DNA from: CALGDE01 sp964655355
GTDB lineage: Bacteria > Cyanobacteriota > Cyanobacteriia > CACIAM-69d
Direction: 5' to 3'
NCBI GenBank assembly: GCA_964655355.1
Contig: CAZZMD010000013.1
Location: forward strand, 23,522 to 87,521
DNA length: 64,000 nucleotides
Positions 9,347-16,833 of this stretch are shown here, in pieces (within the stretch, counting starts at the first letter, position 1; every line of letters starts with the position of its first letter). The notes beneath the pieces are model-generated. The model was not told where the DNA came from, searched no databases, and saw only the letters and a list, made by a program, of their open reading frames with translations. The position numbers were made by a program, and so were the translations under genes.

Positions 9347-9686
9347 AGGAAATAGTCTGTAGATTGAAAACGCAATAGCCCAAGCTCAATACGGACTTGA
9401 AACTTGTGCATAATATTTCGTTGGAGCGACCGTTTTAGTCCGAAATGATTGCCGTAAATGGCTTTAATGGTATCGAGTGTCTTCAATAAAAAACTGCTTC
9501 TATTAAGGTATTTTTACTGTGTCAGGGTTGGTTGTTGTTTGTTTATTTTTTAGATTTGATGGGATAGGCGATCGCCCCCTGCACCTTTAGGAACCTTTGG
9601 CGCGGGAGAAGGCGATCGCTCCCCAAAAATTGATCCAAAAAATTTTGATCATTTACAGTAAAGGCAGATTTGTAAGGGGTCTTCTG
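9347..9686. other. Intergenic region between globin and second CHAT gene
   Basis: This 340-base AT-rich stretch separates the divergent globin and CHAT genes and must hold both promoters. It contains runs such as TTGTTTGTTTATTTTTTAG (about 9536) but I could not assign a convincing -35/-10 pair or regulator box. HIP1 octamers appear only from about 9569 on, next to the CHAT gene. An open frame continues upstream from 9687 to a TTG at 9597 but that part reads Lys-rich and precedes the signal peptide. Confidence 0.4.
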
Positions 9687-12371
9687 ATGGGGCGATCGCA
9701 ATCAATGGGTTTAGGGCTATTGGGGGCGATCGCGCTGGGTGTGGGTGTGGGTTTACCGGTGGGGGCGATCGCCATTGAACCGATGATGGTTCGGGGAGGG
9801 TTGGCGATTGAACTAGTCCAGGGCAACCAAGACTCCAAAAAAGCAGAAGCAGATCGACTTCTCGAACGAGGTATTCAGGAATTTCGGGTCAGTCAGTTTC
9901 GGGAAGCGTTGCAGTCTTGGGAGACTGCGTTAGGGCTCTACCGGGAGTTAGGCAATCGCCAGGGTGAAGCTGCCTCCTTGGGCAATCTTGGCGTGGCTTA
10001 CTTTTCCCTGGGTCAGTACGAGCGAGCCATTGACTCTTATAACCAGTCCTTGACCCTCGCCCGTGAAACCGGCGATCACCAGGGTGAAGCCAGCTCCCTG
10101 AATAATCTCGGAAATGCTTACCTTTCCCTGGGTCAGTACGAGCGAGCCATTGACTCTTATGACCAGTCCTTGACCCTCGTCCGTGAAACCGGCGATCACC
10201 AGGGTGAAGCCAGCTCCCTGGGCAATCTTGGTTTGGCTTACTTTTTCCTGGGCCAGTACGAGCGAGCCATTGACTTTCATAGCCAATATCGAACCCTCGC
10301 CCGTGAAATCGGTGATCGCCGGGGCGAAGCCAAATCCTTGGGTAATCTCGGCATTGCTTATGATTCCCTGGGGCAATACGAGCGAGCCATCGAGTTGCAT
10401 CACCAATCCTTAGAAATCAAACGTGAAATCGGCGATCGCCAGGGTGAAGCCAACTCTCTGGGCAATCTCGGTTCGGCTTACTATTCCCTGAATCAATACG
10501 AGCGAGCCATTGACTCTTATAACCAATCCTTGACCCTCGCCCGTGAAATTGGCGATCGCCGGGGTGAAGCCAGCTCCCTGAATAATCTCGGCAATGCTTA
10601 TCGTTCCCTAGGTCAATACGAGCGAGCCATCGTTCAGTTTCGAGAGGCCTTGGCACTGAATCGGGAAATCAAAAGCCGATACGGAGAGCGGATTACATTG
10701 GCGAACTTAGGGCGTTCCTTTCGCGAAATTGGACAAACCGACACAGCTCTTGCCTTATTTAAACAGGCAGTTAATGTGACCGAATCCATCCGAGAAGATA
10801 ATACTCGCCTCGATCAATCCTCACAACAGTCCTATGCGGATGTGATTGCCGATGACTATCGAGAACTGGCGGATTTGCTATTGACCCAAGGGAGAGCGCT
10901 TGAGGCTCAGGAAGTTTTGGATCTCTTAGCTGTCCAAGAAATTCGTGACTATAACCAAAACACTCGGTCAGTGGTTCGCGCTTCAGGGGACATTGGATAC
11001 ACCGCCATTGAAACCGAGATTCGTGACCAGCACGATAGCATCATTAACCTTGGTCTTGAGATTCTGCGCTGCCAAGATGCCAAAAATAACTGCAAAAATA
11101 AGCTTTCTGATCTCAACAAGCAGCGCACTAATCTAATCGCTGAATTTAACGAGACCACTAAGGCGATCGCCGAACGGGCACGCGATCGCGCCCCTCAAGA
11201 AGATGGATTTCAACGGATTGCTGGGTTAGGGAGCAGCGCCCGCAAACTGGTTGAACAAAAAGCCGGCACTCTTTTTATCAATACCTTTATCGACATTGAT
11301 CCTAACAATCCCAAACAGGGAACCCTTTGGCTGTTGTGGGTGGGGCCCGGTGGCATTGCTAACGCGATCCAACGAGACATTGACCCCACCGAACTGGCCA
11401 ATACTGTCCTGAAATTCCGGCAGATCCTGACGAATAGTGCCCCCTATGACCCCAATGAATTTCAAGCCTTAAGTCAGCAATTGCACCGTTGGATCATTGA
11501 TCCGCTCCAGGATGAACTGGATAAAAACCAGATCCAGCATCTGATTTTTCGCCTCGATCGCGAGCTGCGCTATATCCCGATGGCGGCGCTCCACAACGGC
11601 AACAGCTACCTCATCGAACGCTATACCGTCGCCAATATCATCAACGCTGCAGAAACCAATGCCACGGCGCGCCTCAATCAAGCGAGCGAAAATCCGTCAA
11701 TTCTCGCCCTAGGGGCCTCTGACAATCATGGTGAAGGGGCCTTACCCCATGTCCCCGGCGAACTGGATGCGATCGTCCAAGAACGCGATCGCCCCGATCC
11801 CAACGGTGGACTCTACCCCGGCGATAGTTTCCTCAACGACGCTTTTACGTTCGACACCTTGCAGAGTAATCTTTACGACCGCCAAATTCTCCACATCGCC
11901 ACCCACGGTAACTTCAGCCCCACTAATGCATTTGGCACCTATTTACGCCTAGGCAATGGCGATCGCCTGCCCCTGGCGGATATCCAAACCCTGAGCGACC
12001 TCGGTAATATTCACCTTGCCGTCCTCTCCGCCTGTGAAACTGGGCTCAGCGGTAACCCCGATAATTTGGCCAAAGCTGCCATCAATCGTCCCGATGGGCG
12101 TGAAATCAGCAGCTTGCTCTATGCGTTCACCGCCAACGACCAAGCCAAAGCCGTCCTCTCGACCCTGTGGAAAGTGGACGACGGCTACACTCGCATTTTT
12201 ATGGAAACGTTCTACCGGAATCTTGCGCGCCATCCTGAGCTAACGAAAGCAGAAGTTCTCCGCAAAACCCAGCTCGCTTTTATCCAGAACAAGGCTCCAA
12301 AACTCGGTGATGCCGACGGTACCCATCCTTACCATTGGGCTCCGTTTACCCTCACGGGCAACAGTTGGTAA
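9687..12371 (+). CDS. Secreted TPR-CHAT protein (second of two)
   Basis: An 894-residue protein with the same architecture as the gene at 5.85 kb: signal peptide (MGRSQSMGLGLLGAIALGVG, residues 1-32), about eight TPR units (residues 65-370), a helical linker, then a CHAT domain with ILHIATHG (His740) and VLSACETG (Cys783) and the conserved KAVLSTLWKV. The end HPYHWAPFTLTG is the usual family ending. I prefer ATG 9687 over the upstream TTG 9597 because it places the hydrophobic core at the N terminus. The TPR part consists of near-identical 120-bp repeats. The codon choice is less G-rich than in the first CHAT gene, so the two are not recent duplicates of one another. Confidence 0.9.
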   Translation: MGRSQSMGLGLLGAIALGVGVGLPVGAIAIEPMMVRGGLAIELVQGNQDSKKAEADRLLERGIQEFRVSQFREALQSWETALGLYRELGNRQGEAASLGNLGVAYFSLGQYERAIDSYNQSLTLARETGDHQGEASSLNNLGNAYLSLGQYERAIDSYDQSLTLVRETGDHQGEASSLGNLGLAYFFLGQYERAIDFHSQYRTLAREIGDRRGEAKSLGNLGIAYDSLGQYERAIELHHQSLEIKREIGDRQGEANSLGNLGSAYYSLNQYERAIDSYNQSLTLAREIGDRRGEASSLNNLGNAYRSLGQYERAIVQFREALALNREIKSRYGERITLANLGRSFREIGQTDTALALFKQAVNVTESIREDNTRLDQSSQQSYADVIADDYRELADLLLTQGRALEAQEVLDLLAVQEIRDYNQNTRSVVRASGDIGYTAIETEIRDQHDSIINLGLEILRCQDAKNNCKNKLSDLNKQRTNLIAEFNETTKAIAERARDRAPQEDGFQRIAGLGSSARKLVEQKAGTLFINTFIDIDPNNPKQGTLWLLWVGPGGIANAIQRDIDPTELANTVLKFRQILTNSAPYDPNEFQALSQQLHRWIIDPLQDELDKNQIQHLIFRLDRELRYIPMAALHNGNSYLIERYTVANIINAAETNATARLNQASENPSILALGASDNHGEGALPHVPGELDAIVQERDRPDPNGGLYPGDSFLNDAFTFDTLQSNLYDRQILHIATHGNFSPTNAFGTYLRLGNGDRLPLADIQTLSDLGNIHLAVLSACETGLSGNPDNLAKAAINRPDGREISSLLYAFTANDQAKAVLSTLWKVDDGYTRIFMETFYRNLARHPELTKAEVLRKTQLAFIQNKAPKLGDADGTHPYHWAPFTLTGNSW
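10011..10610 (+). repeat. Five 120-bp tandem repeats inside TPR-CHAT gene
   Basis: Units begin at 10011, 10131, 10251, 10371 and 10491 with GG(T/C)CAGTACG-like sequence, each coding one 40-residue TPR. Bases 10021-10080 and 10141-10200 differ at only two positions, so the similarity is at DNA level and reflects recent unit duplication or conversion. More diverged units lie on both sides (9891-10010 and 10611 onward). Confidence 0.85.
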
Positions 12372-12540
12372 GACCGCGAGAAAGTGGTGAGAAAGCGAGG
12401 CGATCGCCAAATTTTTTTTGATCGGGTCTAATGTCGCAGGCGCTAAATTTGTGCAGCTCAGAATTTCCCCGATCTGTGTAGATCGTGACCTCCTCAACAG
12501 CCGTACCGTCATTCCCCTGTGGGGCTTAGTTTTCTGGAAT

Positions 12541-12613
12541 GGACGTAACTGGACTCGAACCAGTGACCCCCACGATGTCAACGTGGTGCTCTAACCAACT
12601 GAGCTATACGTCC
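12541..12613 (-). tRNA. tRNA-Val (anticodon GAC)
   Basis: Read on the minus strand the 73 bases fold as a complete cloverleaf: acceptor GGACGTA/TACGTCC, D stem GCTC/GAGC, anticodon stem CCACG/CGTGG with loop TTGACAT (anticodon GAC, reading Val GUC/GUU) and T arm ACTGG-TTCGAGT-CCAGT. No CCA is encoded. Its 3' 30 bases are repeated in the same orientation at 5775-5804, the left edge of the CHAT-globin-CHAT block. Confidence 0.96.
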
Positions 12614-12761
12614 TTGGTATGCAAGACAAGATAAGTAAAACCATCAATCTCGCCAACGGACCATAAACCTATCACGCTTGTTTGACCGGCGCAATGGTTT
12701 CCCTGAATTTCCTCGATCGCCCCTGAAAAAGGAGTCGTTACACTGGAATCATTACTCCTTC

Positions 12762-13403
12762 ATGATCGCCATGAGTCCTCCTATGACTGTCTCTCGCCTT
12801 CCCGCTGCTTGTGTTGCACGCCTGCGTCGATTTCAGCCCCAACGATTTTCGGCGATCGCCCTCATGACTTTGGCTTTGCTGCTGGGGGGGCAGGGATTGG
12901 CTGGCGGGGATCGGGCGATCGCGGAGGAGGATGAGATTGATTATGTGGACGTGCTGCTGGAGAAAAAGCGCTGTCGGGATTGTGATTTGCGCTATCGCAA
13001 TTTGGAAGGTTTGGATTTGGAAGGGGTCGATCTCCGGCGGGCGAATCTTTATGGGGCGAATCTCCAGCGGGTTAATTTGGCGGGGGCGGATCTGCGTCAT
13101 GCCAACCTGGGGGCAACGGATTTGAGAGGGGCAGATTTGTCCAATACCGCGATGAAGCGCGCTAGCCTTGAGGGGGCGCAAATGAATGCGGTCAATCTGG
13201 AAAATGCTGATCTGCGCCATGCCAATTTTTACCTGACGGATTTGACGGATGCGCGGCTGGTGAGGGTCAATCTCCGTGGGGCACGATGGCAGAAGGTCAA
13301 AGCTGATTCGGCGGATTTTTGCGGGGCGACTATGCCCAATGGCACCCTGTTCCGTCGCCCGTGCTTCGACCCTCAACAAACCCCTGATGAAATCCCCCAA
13401 TAA
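12762..13403 (+). CDS. Exported pentapeptide-repeat protein
   Basis: About 213 residues: a signal peptide with core FSAIALMTLALLLGG, then EKKRCRDCDLRYRNLEG, then about 20 consecutive A(D/N)LXX pentapeptides (for example LRRANLYGANLQRVNLAGAD) and a short tail with FCGATMPNGTLF. Such repeats form a right-handed square beta-helix, here probably in the periplasm. The role is unknown. ATG 12762 and ATG 12783 are both possible starts; the open frame goes back to a TTG at 12678. It stands in tandem with a second protein of the same design 68 bases downstream. Confidence 0.85.
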   Translation: MIAMSPPMTVSRLPAACVARLRRFQPQRFSAIALMTLALLLGGQGLAGGDRAIAEEDEIDYVDVLLEKKRCRDCDLRYRNLEGLDLEGVDLRRANLYGANLQRVNLAGADLRHANLGATDLRGADLSNTAMKRASLEGAQMNAVNLENADLRHANFYLTDLTDARLVRVNLRGARWQKVKADSADFCGATMPNGTLFRRPCFDPQQTPDEIPQ

Positions 13404-13471
13404 GAGGGACAGGGACCCGCGGGCTGGAAACCCCGACGGCAGACCCTGACGGCAAACTCCGACGGCAAACA

Positions 13472-14236
13472 ATGAAGATGAATTGGTTAGAGTGGGGGAA
13501 GTGTGGCATCTTCTCCGGGGAGGCAAATTTGATGCGCAGGGAACGGCGAGGCTGGATCGGCCGGCTAATCGGTGGGCTGACCGGGCTGCTGGGATATTTG
13601 GGGCTGGTGGTGGTGCTGTTGGCTGTGGCGATCGCCCCGGTGCAGGCGGAAAATTTAAGCCATCTCCAGCAAGTATTACGCAATGAAGTCTGCCCGAGCT
13701 GCGACCTCAGCTATGCCCAGTTGGAGCGCAACAATTTGGATTATGCCTATCTCAGTGGGGCCTATTTGGTGGGGACCAACCTACGCCGAACCCACCTGAC
13801 ACAGGCCCATTTCGATGAGACTTGTGCCATTGGGGCGAATTTTGAGGAAGCCCAGGGCGATCGCATTGATTTCACGGGGGCGGACCTCAGTGGCGCGAAC
13901 TTCAACAACAGCCATTTCGTCGAGGGTAAGTTTAATGGCGCAGCGTTGATCAAAGCCAAATTTATCAAGGCTGACTTGGCGGGGGCTGATTTGTCCAAAA
14001 GTGATCTGCGGGATAGTCGCCTCCAGGATGCCAATTTGGTTCGGGCAGATCTGACCCGTGCGAACCTTGCGTTTGCTGATCTAACCGGTGCTGATTTAAG
14101 TCATGCACGGTTGAATGGCGCTGATTTGCGATCGGTGGATTTGGAAGGGGCAATTCTGACGGATGCTAATCTGACCGATGCGAATTTCTGCGGCGCGACC
14201 TGGATTGATGGCACCAAGACTTATAAAGGGTGTTGA
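13472..14236 (+). CDS. Exported pentapeptide-repeat protein, second copy
   Basis: 254 residues with an N-terminal membrane segment or signal (GLTGLLGYLGLVVVLLAVAI, ending APVQAEN), then NEVCPSCDLSYAQLER and about 25 pentapeptide units up to NFCGATWIDG. The C-x2-C-D-L motif at the head of the repeats and the CGAT tail are shared with the preceding gene, so the two are diverged duplicates. ATG 13472 is the first start; ATG 13532, preceded by GGGGAGG, is a good alternative and would remove 20 residues. Function unknown. Confidence 0.83.
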   Translation: MKMNWLEWGKCGIFSGEANLMRRERRGWIGRLIGGLTGLLGYLGLVVVLLAVAIAPVQAENLSHLQQVLRNEVCPSCDLSYAQLERNNLDYAYLSGAYLVGTNLRRTHLTQAHFDETCAIGANFEEAQGDRIDFTGADLSGANFNNSHFVEGKFNGAALIKAKFIKADLAGADLSKSDLRDSRLQDANLVRADLTRANLAFADLTGADLSHARLNGADLRSVDLEGAILTDANLTDANFCGATWIDGTKTYKGC

Positions 14237-14309
14237 GATCGCGACTCTCGTGACCCTATTTTCTCGGTCCTGCAACACTTTGACACTAAGGGGGCTTCAG
14301 GGGCGATGA

Positions 14310-14315
14310 TATGAT
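14310..14315 (+). promoter_or_regulatory. Candidate -10 element upstream of petN
   Basis: TATGAT at 14310-14315 lies 36 bases before the petN start in an otherwise gene-free spacer. A TTGACA is present at 14280 but the 24-base spacing is too long for a standard pair, so only the -10 hexamer is proposed. Confidence 0.25.
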
Positions 14316-14351
14316 GTGCCGGTGATCATTTAGGATTGAGCGATCAAAATA

Positions 14352-14441
14352 ATGGATATCTTGTCTTTGGGCTGGGTCGGTTTGTTGACCGTTTTTTCGT
14401 TCTCCCTCGCAATGGTGGTTTGGGCTCGGAACGGATTCTAG
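14352..14441 (+). CDS. petN: Cytochrome b6-f complex subunit 8 (PetN)
   Basis: A 29-residue protein starting MDILSLGWVG and ending MVVWARNGF, with one membrane helix. Length, first residues and last residues match PetN, a small subunit needed for a stable cytochrome b6-f complex in thylakoid electron transfer between the photosystems. ATG 14352 and TAG 14439-14441 bound it. It stands alone, 115 bases after the pentapeptide gene and 157 bases before another small membrane-protein gene. Confidence 0.95.
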   Translation: MDILSLGWVGLLTVFSFSLAMVVWARNGF

Positions 14442-14507
14442 GATAAACGCGATTCTAAGATAGACGTTCTGCTGGGGTGGGGCGATCGCGCCCCTGTCCC
14501 GAGCTGG

Positions 14508-14549
14508 TTGATATCTAGTTGTTGATATCTAGTTGTTGATATCTAGCTC
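14508..14549 (+). repeat. Three 14-bp tandem repeats downstream of petN
   Basis: TTGATATCTAGTTG occurs at 14508-14521 and 14522-14535, followed by TTGATATCTAGCTC at 14536-14549. The array lies between petN and the next small gene and is non-coding. Confidence 0.8.
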
Positions 14550-14598
14550 TAATTTCTAATTTCTCCACTCGCTATCGAGCCCGAAAGGAGCAGCTTCC

Positions 14599-14739
14599 GT
14601 GACAGAATCTTTGCTACCCATCATGGCCGGGATCGCCCTGTTGCTGCTGTTGGTGGTGACTGGCGGTATCGTGTATCTCACCGCTTCCGAATGGCGCGAT
14701 CGCCGACGACAGGATCGGGATAAACGGGGTCAGACGTAG
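14599..14739 (+). CDS. Small single-helix membrane protein (46 aa), unknown function
   Basis: Starts at GTG 14599 after a clear ribosome site (GAAAGGAG, 14583-14590). The product begins with ESLLPIMAGIALLLLLVV, continues through one membrane helix to YLTASEWRDRRR and ends with a very basic tail (DRDKRGQT). The design, a helix followed by a basic EWRDRRR-type tail, is like small thylakoid or cytochrome complex proteins of cyanobacteria, but I cannot name a family. A strong terminator follows at 14813. A good start signal, intact frame, terminator and position next to petN support a real gene. Confidence 0.7.
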   Translation: MTESLLPIMAGIALLLLLVVTGGIVYLTASEWRDRRRQDRDKRGQT

Positions 14740-14812
14740 GTTGATCCCATCTGCGGATCCCTCCCGTTTCCACGATCCAATGGCATGGGCTGCCTTTACG
14801 CGCCTACAACAT

Positions 14813-14862
14813 CAGCCCCGAGCAAACATCTGCAGGATTTTGCTCGGGGCTGCCAGTTTTTT
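14813..14862 (+). terminator. Rho-independent terminator
   Basis: CAGCCCCGAGCAAA (14813-14826) pairs perfectly over 14 bp with TTTGCTCGGGGCTG (14839-14852), followed by TTTTTT at 14857-14862. It ends the transcript of the 46-residue membrane protein. The convergent response regulator ends 50 bases beyond, so it may also serve that gene weakly. Confidence 0.85.
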
Positions 14863-14911
14863 GCTCGTAGCGAGATGACCCTTGAGAGGGGGCGGGGCAA
14901 TGGGCTCACCG

Positions 14912-15637
14912 CTATTCGTCACTGTGGGACTCTTCCTCTAGGGGGGTAAATCGATAGCCCACCCCTCGCACTGTCTGGATCATGCGCCCATAAACGGATG
15001 ATGATCCCAGCTTGCGGCGAATCTGACCAATATGGACATCCACAACCCGGGGATCCCCGACGTAGTTGTATTCCCACACTTTTTGGACGAGTTCCTGTCG
15101 GCTCCATGCCTTTCCCGGGTTGCGACCTAGGAAATACAACAAATTAAACTCAAGGGCGGTCAATCCCACACTCTCATCGTTTAAGAGGACTTCCCGTCCT
15201 TCTGGATCCACGACTAATTTGCCATACTTAAGCATCTCCTGCTGGGGCGTCGGCGTTGGTGCACCGCGACGTCGGTTGAGAATTGCTCCAACCCGAGCCC
15301 CTAACTCCACTAGGCTGAAGGGTTTTGTAATCCAATCATCGGCCCCCTTCTCAAACCCCTCGATTTTGTCGGACTCATCTGCCAGATTGGTCAGCATTAG
15401 GACGTAGACATCGGTTTTGCTGCGCATCTTCGCGCACAGCTCATAGCCTGTGGTGTCGGGCAGGTTGATGTCCAGAATGACCAGGTCGGGATCAAATTCA
15501 TCAAAAATTGTCAAGGCGGACTTACCATCCCCCGCTGACTTGAGCTGATAGTCCTTTTTGCTCAAGAAGCGATGGATGAGATTGCGAATCGCCGGATCAT
15601 CGTCAACAACCAACAATTTAGCCGGTGTCTCGGTCAT
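14912..15637 (-). CDS. OmpR/PhoB-family response regulator
   Basis: 241 residues: receiver domain 1-120 with the acidic pair Asp12/Asp13 (VVDDDPAI), phospho-acceptor Asp55 (LVILDINLPD), Thr82 and Lys104 (ITKPF), then a winged-helix DNA-binding domain (about 138-232) with EFNLLYFLGRNPGKAWSRQE and the ending VRGVGYRFTP. All phosphorylation residues are present. No histidine kinase gene is adjacent, so the partner is elsewhere. It may correspond to one of the conserved cyanobacterial OmpR-type regulators such as RpaA, but I cannot assign it from memory with confidence. Confidence 0.9.
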   Translation of the reverse strand: MTETPAKLLVVDDDPAIRNLIHRFLSKKDYQLKSAGDGKSALTIFDEFDPDLVILDINLPDTTGYELCAKMRSKTDVYVLMLTNLADESDKIEGFEKGADDWITKPFSLVELGARVGAILNRRRGAPTPTPQQEMLKYGKLVVDPEGREVLLNDESVGLTALEFNLLYFLGRNPGKAWSRQELVQKVWEYNYVGDPRVVDVHIGQIRRKLGSSSVYGRMIQTVRGVGYRFTPLEEESHSDE

Positions 15638-16149
15638 CGTTAATACCGCCAGAATCGAACAGACAGGGGGGCAATAGAGTGTTTGGCTCGCGGACTAATG
15701 TTCCGGAAAAGCCCCTGAAGGTCTCCGCCGCCCTAGTGGGGAGAGGGGCTATGATCTCCGCGCTTTCGTACTACTCGTTGACCTTACGCGCCCCGCGCTG
15801 TTTTGGCGGGCTGCGTCTCGCAACATCTTAGCAAACGCTTCCCACCGAACCCGGATAGGCAGGGGCACACGCCCATTTTGTGAATATGTTACATTGGCAT
15901 TTACACCAGGTTGGAACATCCTCATTTCAATGGGGTGTCTGTATCCAAGCCGTCCCAAGTTTTGGCATTTTTGGCATTGTTCATTGCGCGCGCCTCAGTC
16001 GTTCGGTTGTGCCAGTGATTGGGGGAGGGGCTGCAATTGTTATCTCAGGTTAAGTTCACCAATGGTGGGACCAAGAGACCTTAGATTATTGATTGTGGTC
16101 CCGTCCCTGTTGTTATTGTTACCTTTTTCATTCCCTAACGACGTTCCCC
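15638..16149. other. Gene-free 512-bp region
   Basis: Between the response regulator and the CPP1-like gene, which diverge. It should hold both promoters. It includes a GC-rich stretch near 15787-15815 with GCGCCCCGCGC and a short duplicated phrase TTTTGGCATTTTTGGCATTG near 15959. The frames that are open here have no start signal, domain or conserved composition. I see no recognisable RNA gene. Confidence 0.4.
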
Positions 16150-16767
16150 ATGAGCAACCCGAATCCCTACGAACAGCTTGGTGTTACCGAAGATGCTTCT
16201 TTCGATGAGATTCAAGCGGCCCGGAGTCGTTTGCTGGATCGATCCAGTGAGGATGCGCGCCAATCGGAGGCGGTGGAGATGGCCTATGATGCGGTGCTGA
16301 TGGATCGGTTGCGCTTGCGGCAGGAGGGACGGATCAAAGTTCCAGAGAAGATCCGGTTCCCGGAGCGATCGCCGGAGGTGGCGGTGGAGGCATCTAAGAA
16401 GCCGCAGGTGCAGTTGCCGGATTGGTTGCGGGATTCGCTGGAGACGCCGGAGCGGGATGATTTGCTGTGGCCGTCGGTGGTCTTTGGGGTGGGGGGCATT
16501 TTGAGTGTGGCGTTGCCTCCGGCTCAGGAGCCGACGTTGCAGTTGCTGTTGGCGCTGGGGGTTGGTGGTTGTTTCTATTTCATGAATCGTAAGACGGGGC
16601 AGTTCGGGCGGTCGGCTGCGATTACGGCGATCGCGTTTGTGGCGTCGTTGGCGATTGGTGCGGGGCTGGGGAGTATCCCGGCGATCGCGGGGGTGTTGGG
16701 GGGAACCCAGGTGACGGCATTGGTTACATTTGTTGGGCTTTGGGTCACGGCTTGTTTTGTTCGGTAG
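16150..16767 (+). CDS. CPP1-like family protein (J-like domain, membrane)
   Basis: 205 residues from ATG 16150. The N terminus (NPYEQLGVTEDASFDEIQAA) is a degenerate J domain without the HPD motif; helical segments follow at about 115-205 (FGVGGILSVALPP and others), giving three or four membrane spans. This matches the CPP1-like/DUF3353 family. The plant member acts as a chaperone-like factor for protochlorophyllide oxidoreductase, and cyanobacterial members are assumed to act in pigment or photosystem assembly. Its 3' end lies 66 bases before menC on the same strand. Confidence 0.85.
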   Translation: MSNPNPYEQLGVTEDASFDEIQAARSRLLDRSSEDARQSEAVEMAYDAVLMDRLRLRQEGRIKVPEKIRFPERSPEVAVEASKKPQVQLPDWLRDSLETPERDDLLWPSVVFGVGGILSVALPPAQEPTLQLLLALGVGGCFYFMNRKTGQFGRSAAITAIAFVASLAIGAGLGSIPAIAGVLGGTQVTALVTFVGLWVTACFVR

Positions 16768-16833
16768 TGTTTGGCGGGTGAGACCGGTGATCGGTGATCC
16801 CCGAGCTGGAGTGGATGGGGATCGGGATGTCGG

